From Ruania alba (GTDB lineage: Bacteria; Actinomycetota; Actinomycetes; Actinomycetales; Beutenbergiaceae), in NCBI RefSeq assembly GCF_900105765.1, contig NZ_FNTX01000002.1, positions 2,418,001 through 2,482,000 of the forward strand: a stretch of 64,000 nucleotides of DNA, written 5' to 3'. The notes beneath the pieces are model-generated. The model was not told the DNA's origin and did not search any database. It worked only from the letters and a program-made list of their open reading frames with translations. Below, one piece after another: positions 1 through 8,398 of this stretch. Within the stretch, counting starts at the first letter, position 1. Every line of letters starts with the position of its first letter. A program made the translations under genes and the position numbers.

Positions 1-638
1 CCGGGGACCATCATCGGCAGGGCGATGGCGGTGAAGATCCGCACGTCGTTGGCCCCGTCGATCCGAGCCGCCTCCATCGTGTCGCTGGGGATCGCCGAGG
101 CGGCGTAGACCCGGGCGAGATAGATCCCGAACGGGGAGATCAGCGAGGGCAGCAGCACCGACCAGTAGGTGCCGGCCAACCCGATCTCGGACATCAGCAG
201 ATACTGCGGGATCGCCAGTGTGATGCCGGGCAGCAGCACCCCGCCGAGAATGGCGTAGAACACCGCCTGGCGGCCGGGGAAGGTGTACTTGGCGAGCGCG
301 AAGCCGGCCATCGTGGAGATCAGGGTGGAGGCTGCCGCACCGAAGCCGGCGAAGATCAGGCTGTTCAGCGCCCACTGCGGGAATTGACCGCCACCGTAGG
401 TGAACAGGTCTCGCAGGTTGTCCAGTAGGCCGGAGCCGGGGGCGAAGGTGAAGGTGGTGAACAGCTCGGCGTTCGACTTCGTCGAGGCGATCACCACCCA
501 GGCCACCGGCACCAGGCAGTAGAGGGCGCCGAGCAGCAGGACCAGGGTGGGCAGGACCCGGCGCGGGTGGGAGCGGGGCCGCGGTGCGGTGCTCGAGACC
601 GACCGGACCACCGGGCGTGCGGCGGTGCTGGTACTCAT
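1..638 (-). CDS. Carbohydrate ABC transporter permease (MalG type), C-terminus cut by window edge
   Basis: This is an inner-membrane subunit of a sugar ABC importer (binding-protein-dependent transport family, MalG/LacG-like). About 212 residues are visible. A basic N-terminus is followed by a first membrane segment and further hydrophobic stretches, and the visible part ends in the ATPase-contact loop EAARIDGANDVRIF. The ATG at 638 overlaps the stop of the upstream permease as ATGA, so the two are translationally coupled. It is the third gene of the operon after the binding protein and the first permease. No ATP-binding subunit is seen here; such transporters often share a MsiK-type ATPase encoded elsewhere. 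The family call is firm; the substrate is inferred from the adjacent glycosidases. Confidence 0.93.
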   Translation of the reverse strand, partial: MSTSTAARPVVRSVSSTAPRPRSHPRRVLPTLVLLLGALYCLVPVAWVVIASTKSNAELFTTFTFAPGSGLLDNLRDLFTYGGGQFPQWALNSLIFAGFGAAASTLISTMAGFALAKYTFPGRQAVFYAILGGVLLPGITLAIPQYLLMSEIGLAGTYWSVLLPSLISPFGIYLARVYAASAIPSDTMEAARIDGANDVRIFTAIALPMMVP

Positions 639-1570
639 CAGGCGGCTCCGAACGTGCGCTTCTGGGTGAGTCGGAGCAGCAGCACCGACACGATCAGGGT
701 GCCCAGCGCCAACACCACCGACGAGGCGGCGGCCAGGGACAGGTCATCGCGGACGAAGGCGTCGCGGTAGATCTTCATCAACGGCACCCACGTCTGGGAG
801 ATGGAGTTGGTCATCGGGCGCAAGGTGGTCGGCTCGCCGTACACCTGCAGGGTGCCGATCAGCGCGAACAGCCCGGTCAGCACGAGGGCGGGGCCGACGA
901 GCGGGATCTTGATCCGGTAGGCGATGTGCCACTCGTTCGCACCGTCGAGACGGGCCGCCTCGTACACCTCTCCGGGGATGCCACGCAACGAGGTGTACAG
1001 GATGATCATGTTGAAACCGACGCCGGTCCAGATCGCGATGTTTGCCACGGACGGGAACAACATGGCGCCGTCCAGCACAGCGATCGGATCGAGCCCGATC
1101 CGGCGCAGCACGTAGTTCAGCGGGCTGGTCGAGGGCAGGTACAGGAAACCCCACAGGAGCGAGGCGATCACTCCCGGCACGGCGTACGGGATGAAGATCG
1201 CGGTGCGCGCGAAGCGTGCGCCCGCCACCCGGGGGAGGTCGAGCAGCAGCGCGAAGGTGAGGGCGAGGCCAAGAGTGAGTGGCACGGCGATGAAGCCGTA
1301 GATCGCCAGGCGCCCGAATCCGGCCAGGAACTCGGGGTCAGTGAAGGTCGTGGCGTAGTTGGCGAAGCCGACCCAGGTCTCCTCCTGCACGCCGAACGGG
1401 CCGTCGCCGCTCACCCGTAACCCGCGGAAGCTCAGCACGATCGCGTACCCGATCGGGATCGCGAGGAAGGTGAGGTAGAGGATCCCGGCAGGCAGCAGGA
1501 AGCCGTAGGGGGCGACCCAGCGGTGGCGGATCCGGCGCCGGGTCGGTCTCGGTTCGGTAGCGGTGCTCAT
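638..1570 (-). CDS. Carbohydrate ABC transporter permease (MalF type)
   Basis: This is the first membrane subunit of the sugar importer, 310 residues with about six membrane segments. The cytoplasmic coupling loop reads EAARLDGANEWHIAYRIKIP, the usual EAA motif of MalF-type permeases. I start it at the ATG at 1570 (MSTATEPRPTRRR), because the longer frame upstream of it would run through the intercistronic hairpin and lacks family similarity. It lies 70 bases downstream of the binding-protein gene and overlaps the next permease by ATGA. The gap between binding protein and permease holds a strong stem-loop, which suggests lower expression of the permeases than of the binding protein. Confidence 0.93.
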   Translation of the reverse strand: MSTATEPRPTRRRIRHRWVAPYGFLLPAGILYLTFLAIPIGYAIVLSFRGLRVSGDGPFGVQEETWVGFANYATTFTDPEFLAGFGRLAIYGFIAVPLTLGLALTFALLLDLPRVAGARFARTAIFIPYAVPGVIASLLWGFLYLPSTSPLNYVLRRIGLDPIAVLDGAMLFPSVANIAIWTGVGFNMIILYTSLRGIPGEVYEAARLDGANEWHIAYRIKIPLVGPALVLTGLFALIGTLQVYGEPTTLRPMTNSISQTWVPLMKIYRDAFVRDDLSLAAASSVVLALGTLIVSVLLLRLTQKRTFGAA

Positions 1571-1593
1571 CGCACACGTGCTCCTTCGTCGAG

Positions 1594-1633
1594 CGGGTGC
1601 CGGCGAGGAGGACATGGCTCCCGCCGGCACCCG
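1594..1633 (-). terminator. Intercistronic stem-loop between binding protein and permease genes
   Basis: A 12-bp perfect stem (CGGGTGCCGGCG at 1594-1605 pairing with 1622-1633) is extended inside by a further 4 bp (1607-1610 with 1618-1621) across one bulged base. It starts 8 bases after the binding-protein stop. There is no T-run, so it is more likely a partial attenuator or an mRNA-stabilising 3' hairpin than a full terminator. The second sugar operon has an equivalent structure at 12296-12329. Confidence 0.7.
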
Positions 1634-1640
1634 GGGTGCG

Positions 1641-2945
1641 TCAGTTGGTGGTGACCGTGAAGCCAGCGGTCTCCATGTCCTCGACCACGACGTCCTGCGT
1701 CGCGGCCAGGGCCTCGCGCAGCGGCGTGCCGTTCTCGATGGCCGCGGACATGGCGTCCTGGAAGGCGCTCGAGGCGACGTTCACGTTCGGGCCCCAGCTG
1801 ATGTCGGGCACCGTGGTGGCCGCGATCTCCGCGGCGACCTCCCAGTAGTCGGACTGCTGCGGCATCAGCAGCGGCGGCTCGGAGTCGAGAGTGAGCTCCT
1901 GGCCGGTCAGCGAGGCCGGGTACTGACCCTGCTCGATCTGGATCGCGGCAGCTTCCTCGCTCGCGCCCATCCAGGCGGCGAACTCGGCGGCTGCCTCGGG
2001 GTACTCGGCCGAGGTGGTCACCACGACGGCGGAGCCACCCTGGAACGCGACCCCGGGATCGCCGTCGTTCCACTGCGGCAGGGGAGCCATCGCCCAGTCG
2101 CCGGCCATGGGTTCGGCCACCCCGTAGAGCACACCTGCCGCCCACAGCCCGGCGGGCCAGGAGAGGATCTCGCCGGAGTTCAGCGCCGCGTTCCACTCGG
2201 GCGTGAGCAGCGGCTCGGCGAGCACCAGGTCCCGATCAATCAGGTCCTGCCAGTAGTCGGCCACCTCCTGGGAGGCGGGGTCGTCGATTCCCACCGTCCA
2301 GGTGTCACCGTCCACGGACCACCACTCGCCCCCGGCCTGCTGGGCGAAGCCCGCGAAACCGCCGAACTCGGCCGGGGCGAAGGTGGTGATGTAGGCGTTC
2401 GGGTCGGCGGCGCGCACCTGCTCGGCAGCCTCGGCGAACTCCTCCCAGGTGGTCGGCACCTCGACGCCGAGCTCGTCGAAGCGGGCCTGGTTGTAGGTCA
2501 GGGCCATCGGGCCGGCATCCTGCGGGACCCCGTAGGTCGCACCGTCGAAGCTGGCCTGGCTCCACACCCCTGGGGCGTACTCGCTCTCCAGGTCGGTGGT
2601 GTGGGCGCTGATGTCCGCGGCCACGCCGGCCACGATCATCGCCGGCAGGGTGTTGTACTCCACGATCGCCACGTCCGGGGCGTTCTCCGCCCGGGTGGCG
2701 GTGACGAGCTTGGCGGAGGAGTCGGAACCGCCGCCGGCGTCGGTGTGCACCACTTGGATGTCCGGATGGGTCTCATTCCAGGCGTCCACCATGGGCTGCT
2801 GAGCGGTTCCCCAGGCCCAGTAGTCGATGGTGATCGGGCCGTCCGGGCTCGGTGCCTCGGCATTGCCGTCCGCTCCGGCTGAGCAGGCGGCCAGGGTCAG
2901 TCCTGCCACGGACAGGCCGGCGACGGCCAGGAGGTTCTTGCGCAT
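1641..2945 (-). CDS. Sugar ABC transporter substrate-binding lipoprotein
   Basis: This is the extracytoplasmic sugar-binding subunit of the importer, 434 residues, family 1 extracellular solute-binding protein (COG1653). It has a lipoprotein signal peptide with lipobox LAAC and Cys21 as the lipidation site, then an acidic spacer and a mature domain starting with ITIDYWAWGT. It is the first gene of the operon, followed by two permeases. Its promoter and LacI-type operator lie just upstream (3000-3054), so it is probably repressed by the LacI protein encoded at 3161-4192. The substrate is not visible from the sequence; the regulon also includes an alpha-xylosidase and a beta-glucosidase. Confidence 0.93.
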   Translation of the reverse strand: MRKNLLAVAGLSVAGLTLAACSAGADGNAEAPSPDGPITIDYWAWGTAQQPMVDAWNETHPDIQVVHTDAGGGSDSSAKLVTATRAENAPDVAIVEYNTLPAMIVAGVAADISAHTTDLESEYAPGVWSQASFDGATYGVPQDAGPMALTYNQARFDELGVEVPTTWEEFAEAAEQVRAADPNAYITTFAPAEFGGFAGFAQQAGGEWWSVDGDTWTVGIDDPASQEVADYWQDLIDRDLVLAEPLLTPEWNAALNSGEILSWPAGLWAAGVLYGVAEPMAGDWAMAPLPQWNDGDPGVAFQGGSAVVVTTSAEYPEAAAEFAAWMGASEEAAAIQIEQGQYPASLTGQELTLDSEPPLLMPQQSDYWEVAAEIAATTVPDISWGPNVNVASSAFQDAMSAAIENGTPLREALAATQDVVVEDMETAGFTVTTN

Positions 2946-2999
2946 GTCTCACATCTCCTTCGACGTGCTGGGATGAGGCGGGTGGCATCGTCGCACTAG

Positions 3000-3011
3000 C
3001 GAAGCGCTTCG
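3000..3011. promoter_or_regulatory. LacI-family operator (12-bp palindrome)
   Basis: CGAAGCGCTTCG is a perfect 12-bp palindrome with the central CG typical of LacI/GalR operators. It sits about 7-18 bases downstream of the expected transcription start of the promoter at 3025-3054 and 55 bases before the binding-protein start codon. The same core (GAAGCGCTTC) recurs at 4274-4283 in front of the alpha-xylosidase gene. Confidence 0.8.
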
Positions 3012-3024
3012 ATTGCTGCGTCCG

Positions 3025-3054
3025 ATCATGGACCGATGATCAGCCACCTGTCAA
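3025..3054 (-). promoter_or_regulatory. Sigma-70-type promoter of the sugar ABC operon
   Basis: On the minus strand a perfect -35 box TTGACA (3054-3049) is followed after 18 bases by CATGAT (3030-3025) as -10. The predicted start near 3018 leads straight into the LacI operator, consistent with repression by blocking initiation. Confidence 0.6.
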
Positions 3055-3160
3055 AAGGGGAAAGGATGCTTGGACCAGTGAGATGGCCGCACAAATGCGA
3101 TCTCGGCGCACCGGTGCGGGCGATGGCCGAAGCGGATCGAAGCGGTTGGTGGCCCCGGGG

Positions 3161-4192
3161 TCAGGCCAGCGGTGCGCTTGTGCTGGCGCGGTCGGTGAGT
3201 TCGGCGCGGACGAGGCGCGTCTCGGGGGCTCCCTCGCCACGGAGTGCGGCCACGGCCATCTCCACGGCCGTGGCGCCGATCGACTGTGCCGGGACGTCGA
3301 TCGAGCTGAGTGGAGCGGCCTGTTGCTCGGCGATGCTCGGTGGGCACACGGCGATCACGGAGATGTCCTGCGGGAGGCGGAGCTGCCTCTCGCGCAGGAC
3401 GTCCAGGACGCTGGGTAGCGCCGCTTCGTGGTGCACCACCAGTGCCGTGGCGCGATCCGGCCCGTCCAGTACGGGGGCGAGTGCCGTCGCCACGGCGTCA
3501 CGGCGGGCGGCCGTGGGGGCGATGCTGAACTGCGCGCCGGCGGCGGCCGACTGTTCGCTCAGTCCGCGCACCATGCGTTCGGCGAAGGACATCCGGCGCT
3601 CGAACGTCACCGATGGTGGGCCCACCATGGCGATCCGGCGATGCCCGTGCGCGGCCAGGTGCCGGATCGCCAGCCGTCCGGCACTCTCGAAGTCGAAGTC
3701 GACGCAACTCAGGCCGTGCGGATCGTCCGGCAGGCCGATCAGGATCGCCGGGGTCCGCGCTCGGGAGAGCGCCTCGATCCGGGGATCCTCCGCCTGGACG
3801 CTCATCGCGATGATCGCGTCCGCTGTCGAACCTGCCCAGACGCGCTCGGTCGCCGAGGGGTCGTCGTCGGTGACCAGCAGCACGTCATAGCCCAGGGCGC
3901 GCGCCCGTGGTGCGATCCCGGCGACGAACTGCATGAGCACGTTGACGTCGATGTCCGGCCGCAGCGCCTTCGTGCCAGGGGTGAGGGGGAGTGGCACCAT
4001 CAGTGCGAGCACGTTCGTGCGGGCCGAGGCAAGCGCACGGGCGCCGGCGTGCGGGTGATAGCCGAGCTCGGCGACGGCGGCCTGCACCTTGGCTCGCGTC
4101 GCGGCCGAGATGCGGCGCTTGCCGGAGAGGACGTAGGAGACCGTGGAGGTGGCGACGCCGGCGCGCTTGGCGACGTCATCGATCGTGGCCAT
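3161..4192 (-). CDS. LacI-family transcriptional regulator of the sugar/glycosidase genes
   Basis: This 343-residue protein begins with a LacI helix-turn-helix (IDDVAKRAGVATSTVSYVLSG, with the hinge-contacting region through residue 60) followed by a periplasmic-binding-protein-like effector domain. It lies between the sugar ABC operon (same strand, downstream) and the alpha-xylosidase gene (divergent). Two operators with the same palindromic core flank it, one before each target, so it is probably the local repressor and is relieved by an imported sugar. The operator at 4273-4284 is also upstream of its own start, which suggests autoregulation. Confidence 0.93.
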   Translation of the reverse strand: MATIDDVAKRAGVATSTVSYVLSGKRRISAATRAKVQAAVAELGYHPHAGARALASARTNVLALMVPLPLTPGTKALRPDIDVNVLMQFVAGIAPRARALGYDVLLVTDDDPSATERVWAGSTADAIIAMSVQAEDPRIEALSRARTPAILIGLPDDPHGLSCVDFDFESAGRLAIRHLAAHGHRRIAMVGPPSVTFERRMSFAERMVRGLSEQSAAAGAQFSIAPTAARRDAVATALAPVLDGPDRATALVVHHEAALPSVLDVLRERQLRLPQDISVIAVCPPSIAEQQAAPLSSIDVPAQSIGATAVEMAVAALRGEGAPETRLVRAELTDRASTSAPLA

Positions 4193-4226
4193 CCCTCGTC
4201 CTCCCAGTGCTGGTCGTGGCGCCGCG

Positions 4227-4256
4227 TTGCGATCTGCGTGACGTCGCCCCTACAGT
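4227..4256 (+). promoter_or_regulatory. Candidate promoter of the alpha-xylosidase gene
   Basis: TTGCGA (4227-4232) and TACAGT (4251-4256) are separated by 18 bases. The expected start near 4263 lies about 10 bases before the LacI operator, the same layout as on the divergent side. A second TACAGT at 4265-4270 is an alternative -10. Confidence 0.45.
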
Positions 4257-4272
4257 GCAGACCGTACAGTGT

Positions 4273-4284
4273 TGAAGCGCTTCG
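4273..4284. promoter_or_regulatory. LacI-family operator upstream of the alpha-xylosidase
   Basis: TGAAGCGCTTCG has the same 10-bp palindromic core as the operator at 3000-3011. It lies in the 152-bp divergent gap between the LacI-family gene and the GH31 gene, 61 bases before the GH31 start codon. Confidence 0.8.
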
Positions 4285-4344
4285 ACGGGTCGAGTCGAAT
4301 GCAACCCCGCTCCGCTATTCGAGCGCGAGCACAGGAAGGCGACG

Positions 4345-6639
4345 ATGAAGTTCACCGATGGCTACTGGCAGACGCTTCCGGGTGTGGAGATCCTCCGTCC
4401 CCGTGATGTGGAGTCGGTGGTCGACGGCGGGGATCACCTCCTCGTGTACGCCTCCACCGTGCCACTGCGTCATCGTGGCGACACGTTGAACCGGCCGATG
4501 ATCACGATCCGCGTGGATGCTCCGGCCGAGGGCGTGATCGGTGTGCGGATCGAGCATTTCCGCGGTGTGCGCGACCGTGGCCCGCACTTCGCGCTTGCTT
4601 CCACCGGTGCCGCCGCTGAGGTGCACCTCCCGGAGGGCGGGCCGGCCACGCTCACCTCCGGCGGGTTGACCGCCCGAGTGGCCACCGACGGTCCGTGGCG
4701 CCTGGAACTGGTGCGCGCCGACGGCTCCGTGCTCACCGAGTCGACAGACCGCGGTACCGCGGTGATCAGCACACCGGACGGACCATTCGTGCGTGAGCAG
4801 CACTCCCTCGGTATCGGCGAGCACCTGTACGGTCTCGGCGAACGGTTCGGCCCGCTGGTCAAGAACGGGCAGAGCATCGACGTCTGGAACGCCGACGGCG
4901 GGACGGCCTCGGAGCAGGCGTACAAGAACGTGCCGTTCCACCTCTCCGACCGCGGCTACGGCGTCTTCGTGGACCACCCCGAACGGGTCTCCTATGAGAT
5001 TGCCACCGAGGTCGCCTCCCGTACGCAGTTCTCCGTGGCCGGTCAGCACCTGCAGTACTACGTCATCGACGGGCCCGACCCGAAGGACGTGCTGCGTCGC
5101 TACACCGCGCTCACCGGCCGGCCTGCCGCGGTGCCCACCTGGTCCTACGGGTTGTGGCTGTCCACCTCGTTCACCACCGACTACGACGAGGCCACCGTCA
5201 CCTCCTTCATCGAGGGCATGGCCGAGCGTGACCTGCCGCTCTCGGTCTTCCACTTCGACTGCTTCTGGATGCGCCAGTTCCACTGGAGCGACTTCGTCTG
5301 GGACCCGGTGACCTTCCCGGATCCGGAAGGCATGCTTGCCCGGTTGCACGAACGCGACCTGAAGGTCTGCGTCTGGATCAACCCCTACATTGCCCAGCGC
5401 TCCCACCTGTTCGCCGAAGGCGCCGAGAAGGGCTATCTGGTCACGACGCCGTCGGGAGATGTGTGGCAGTGGGACATGTGGCAGGCCGGGATGGGCCTGG
5501 TGGACTTCACCAATCCCGACGCCTGGGCCTGGTACCAGGACAAGCTGCGGGTGCTGCTGCGCCAGGGCGTGGACGCCTTCAAGACCGACTTCGGCGAACG
5601 GATCCCCACCGACGTCCTCTGGCACGACGGCTCCGACCCGCAGCGGATGCACAACTACTACGCCCAGCTGTACAACCAGTGCGTCTTCGAGCTCCTCGAG
5701 GACGAGCGCGGCGCGGGCGATGCGGTGGTCTTCGCACGGTCCGCGACCGCCGGCGGCCAGCAGTTCCCGGTGCACTGGGGCGGCGACTGCGAGTCGACGT
5801 TCACCGCCATGGCAGAGTCCCTCCGCGGCGGACTGTCGCTGGCCGCCTCCGGTTTCGGCTTCTGGAGCCACGACATCGGCGGCTTCGAGGGCACCCCCGA
5901 CCCGGCCGTGTTCAAGCGCTGGGTGGCCTTCGGTCTGCTCTCCTCGCACAGCCGCCTGCACGGGTCGAGCTCGTACCGGGTGCCCTGGGCGTTCGACGAC
6001 GAAGCGGTCCACGTGACCCGGCGCTTCACCCACCTCAAGCACCGCCTGATGCCCTACCTCGCCCGCGCCGGGCAGTTCGCCTCGTCCGACGGGGTCCCGG
6101 TGATGCGCCCGATGATGCTGGACTTCCCCGGCGACCGGAGCGTGGTCGCCGCCGACACCCAGTACCTGCTCGGCGGCGACCTGCTGGTAGCCCCGGTGCT
6201 GCACGAGAGCACTGCCGAGTACTACGTCCCAGCGGGCACCTGGACCCAGGTGCTCACCGGCCAGACCGTGACCGGGCCGCGCTGGGTGCGTGAGGAGCAC
6301 GCGTTCGACTCGGTCCCGCTGCTCGCCCGGCCCGGCAGCGTCATCGCCTTCGGCTCCCGCACCGACCGGCCGGACTATGCCTACGCCGACGGTGTGGAAC
6401 TGCACGTCTTCGAGCCGGCTGACGGTTCCGAGCTGATCGTCGAGGTGCCCACGCCCGACGGCGCAGGGTGCGCTGCCGAGTTCACCGTGCGCCGGTCCGG
6501 GGACCTGATCGAGGCCACCCTCACCCGCGGATCCAGCCCGGCCTGGGCTCTGGTGCACCGCGGGGTGCGCTGCGAGGCCGACGGCGCCAGGGCGTCCATC
6601 GACCTGTCTGCCGAGATCGACCCCGGGAGCACCCGATGA
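4345..6639 (+). CDS. yicI: Alpha-xylosidase, glycoside hydrolase family 31 (YicI-like)
   Basis: This is a predicted cytoplasmic enzyme releasing alpha-linked xylose from xylosyl-glucose or xyloglucan oligosaccharides. It has 764 residues, close to E. coli YicI (772). The N-terminal beta domain carries the [10 protein letters not shown] motif. The catalytic barrel has the nucleophile in [13 protein letters not shown] (Asp415) and the acid/base in HWGGDC (Asp481). The stretch [10 protein letters not shown] after the nucleophile is typical of the alpha-xylosidase subgroup rather than alpha-glucosidases. There is no signal peptide, so the substrate must be imported. Its stop overlaps the start of the beta-glucosidase gene (ATGA). 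An alpha-glucosidase activity cannot be excluded from sequence alone. Confidence 0.88.
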   Translation: MKFTDGYWQTLPGVEILRPRDVESVVDGGDHLLVYASTVPLRHRGDTLNRPMITIRVDAPAEGVIGVRIEHFRGVRDRGPHFALASTGAAAEVHLPEGGPATLTSGGLTARVATDGPWRLELVRADGSVLTESTDRGTAVISTPDGPFVREQHSLGIGEHLYGLGERFGPLVKNGQSIDVWNADGGTASEQAYKNVPFHLSDRGYGVFVDHPERVSYEIATEVASRTQFSVAGQHLQYYVIDGPDPKDVLRRYTALTGRPAAVPTWSYGLWLSTSFTTDYDEATVTSFIEGMAERDLPLSVFHFDCFWMRQFHWSDFVWDPVTFPDPEGMLARLHERDLKVCVWINPYIAQRSHLFAEGAEKGYLVTTPSGDVWQWDMWQAGMGLVDFTNPDAWAWYQDKLRVLLRQGVDAFKTDFGERIPTDVLWHDGSDPQRMHNYYAQLYNQCVFELLEDERGAGDAVVFARSATAGGQQFPVHWGGDCESTFTAMAESLRGGLSLAASGFGFWSHDIGGFEGTPDPAVFKRWVAFGLLSSHSRLHGSSSYRVPWAFDDEAVHVTRRFTHLKHRLMPYLARAGQFASSDGVPVMRPMMLDFPGDRSVVAADTQYLLGGDLLVAPVLHESTAEYYVPAGTWTQVLTGQTVTGPRWVREEHAFDSVPLLARPGSVIAFGSRTDRPDYAYADGVELHVFEPADGSELIVEVPTPDGAGCAAEFTVRRSGDLIEATLTRGSSPAWALVHRGVRCEADGARASIDLSAEIDPGSTR

Positions 6640-8042
6640 CCCGCACCTTCCCACCCGACTTCGTCTGGGGCTCGGCCACGGCCGCCTACCAGGTGGAAGG
6701 AGCTGCGGCCGAGGGAGGTCGCGGCCCGTCCATCTGGGACGTCTTCTCCCACACCCCGGGCACCACGCTGAACGGTGATACCGGTGACGTGGCGATCGAC
6801 CACTACCACCGGATGCGTGCGGACGTCGCCCTGATGGCCGAGCTCGGCCTGGGCGCGTATCGCTTCTCGGTCTCCTGGCCGCGGGTGCAGCCCGGCGGGC
6901 GCGGAGAGCCGAACGCCGAGGGGCTGGCGTTCTACTCCGCCCTGGTCGATGCACTCGTGGAGCATGGCATCACCCCGGTGGTGACGCTCTACCACTGGGA
7001 CCTGCCGGCCGAGCTGCAGACCACCGGCGGGTGGACCAACCGGGAGAGCGCATACGCCTTCGCCGAGTACGCCCGGATCGTCGCCCGGGCGCTCGGTGAC
7101 CGCGTGCAGATGTGGACCACGCTGAACGAACCGTGGTGCGCCGCCTTCCTCGGCTATGCCTCCGGCGTGCACGCCCCGGGCATCACCGACCCGGTGGCGG
7201 CCCTGCAGGCCGCGCACCACCTCAACCTGGCACACGGCCTGGCTGCCACGGCGATCCGCGCCGAGCTCGGACCGGACACGAAGGTGTCGGTGACCCTGAA
7301 CACCCACGTGAACCGCCCGGCGGACCCAGACCACCCCGGTGACGTGGACGCCGTGCGGCGACTGGACGCCGTCGGGAATCGGATCTTCCTCGACCCGATG
7401 CTGCGCGGGCACTATCCGGACGACCTGCTCGCTGACGTCGCCCACCTCACCGACTTCTCCTTCGTGCACGAGGGCGACGCCGAGCTGATCTGTCAGCCGC
7501 TCGACCTGCTCGGGGTGAACTACTACTGCACCGGGGCGGCCCGCCAGTTCCGTGGCGGAGTGCGGGAGAGCTCGACTGCGCATGGCGACTCCGAGCACAG
7601 CCCGTGGGTCGGCGCGGACGACGTGGAGTTCCTCCCGATGCCGGGCCCGCACACCGCGATGGGGTGGAACATCGACCCGTCCGGGCTCGCCGAGCTGCTG
7701 CACCGGCTGCATGACGAGTACGGCGTGCCGCTGATGGTCACCGAGAACGGTGCCGCCTTCGACGACCGGGTGGGTGCCGATGGCACGGTGCACGACTCCG
7801 ACCGGATCGCCTACCTGCACGGCCACATCGACGCCGTCGGGCAGGCCCGGGAAGCCGGGGTGGACGTGCGCGGCTACTTCGTGTGGTCCCTCTTCGACAA
7901 CTTCGAGTGGGCCTACGGCTACGAGCGGCGGTTCGGGATCGTCCGGGTGGACTACGACACCCAGCAGCGGACCCGCAAGGACTCGGCGCACTGGTACGCG
8001 CGCCTGGTCGCGAGCGGGGAACTGCCGGTGCCGCAGAGTTGA
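6636..8042 (+). CDS. Beta-glucosidase, glycoside hydrolase family 1
   Basis: This is a 468-residue GH1 enzyme that hydrolyses beta-glucosides (or related beta-glycosides) in the cytoplasm. The start is the ATG at 6636 ([19 protein letters not shown]), which overlaps the GH31 stop; an in-frame longer start upstream lies inside the GH31 gene and is not needed. The acid/base is in TLNEPW (Glu165) and the nucleophile in VTENG (Glu370), and the family signature at the N-terminus is intact. Coupling to the alpha-xylosidase suggests alternating removal of xylose and glucose from a branched oligosaccharide. Control is probably by the LacI operator at 4273. Confidence 0.93.
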   Translation: MTRTFPPDFVWGSATAAYQVEGAAAEGGRGPSIWDVFSHTPGTTLNGDTGDVAIDHYHRMRADVALMAELGLGAYRFSVSWPRVQPGGRGEPNAEGLAFYSALVDALVEHGITPVVTLYHWDLPAELQTTGGWTNRESAYAFAEYARIVARALGDRVQMWTTLNEPWCAAFLGYASGVHAPGITDPVAALQAAHHLNLAHGLAATAIRAELGPDTKVSVTLNTHVNRPADPDHPGDVDAVRRLDAVGNRIFLDPMLRGHYPDDLLADVAHLTDFSFVHEGDAELICQPLDLLGVNYYCTGAARQFRGGVRESSTAHGDSEHSPWVGADDVEFLPMPGPHTAMGWNIDPSGLAELLHRLHDEYGVPLMVTENGAAFDDRVGADGTVHDSDRIAYLHGHIDAVGQAREAGVDVRGYFVWSLFDNFEWAYGYERRFGIVRVDYDTQQRTRKDSAHWYARLVASGELPVPQS

Positions 8043-8075
8043 GGCGCCACGGTGTGGTCATCGGTGCCGGCGGGT

Positions 8076-8081
8076 GATACT
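8076..8081 (+). promoter_or_regulatory. -10 box placed for a leaderless transcript
   Basis: GATACT ends three to six bases before two GTG codons (8085 and 8088) that open the following gene. This spacing puts the transcription start at or next to the start codon. Confidence 0.4.
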
Positions 8082-8084
8082 GGG

Positions 8085-8393
8085 GTGGTGGTACGCCGGT
8101 CCCGGAAACGTCGTTACGACGAGCCTCATCCCGAGCTCGACGTGGAGGCCGTGCTGCGTGGCCGTCCGCGAGTGGAGTCAGGACCCGACGGCGGACGCTG
8201 GAACGTGCGCGAGGTGGCCGGCTCGGACAAGACCTACCGGTGCCCGGGATGCGAGCAGATGATCCCGGCAGGGGTCGGGCACGTGGTCGCCTGGGGCGAC
8301 GACCACCTCTTCGGTGCGGATGCGGCGCTCGCCGAACGGCGGCACTGGCACCGGGCATGCTGGCGGGCGCGGCACCGGCGCGGCCCACGCTGA
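8085..8393 (+). CDS. Small conserved protein with CxxC zinc-ribbon-like motif
   Basis: This 102-residue basic protein is of a kind widespread in actinobacteria but without known function. It has CPGC near the middle (TYRCPGCEQMIP) and a later HWHRACW, which together could bind one zinc ion. The N-terminus is arginine/lysine rich. I use the GTG at 8085 rather than an earlier ATG at 8052, because a -10-like GATACT at 8076-8081 makes a leaderless start at 8085 or 8088 likely. Its neighbours (glycosidase before, ligase after on the other strand) give no functional hint. Some genomes label it as an ATP/GTP-binding protein, but no P-loop is visible here. Confidence 0.7.
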   Translation: MVVRRSRKRRYDEPHPELDVEAVLRGRPRVESGPDGGRWNVREVAGSDKTYRCPGCEQMIPAGVGHVVAWGDDHLFGADAALAERRHWHRACWRARHRRGPR

Positions 8394-8398
8394 CGCCG

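Noticed and set aside
4315-6954. An 879-codon open frame on the minus strand opposite the alpha-xylosidase gene
   Set aside because: It mirrors the GC-rich third positions of the real gene, has an Arg/Pro/Gly-rich low-complexity product without family motifs, and has no ribosome site.
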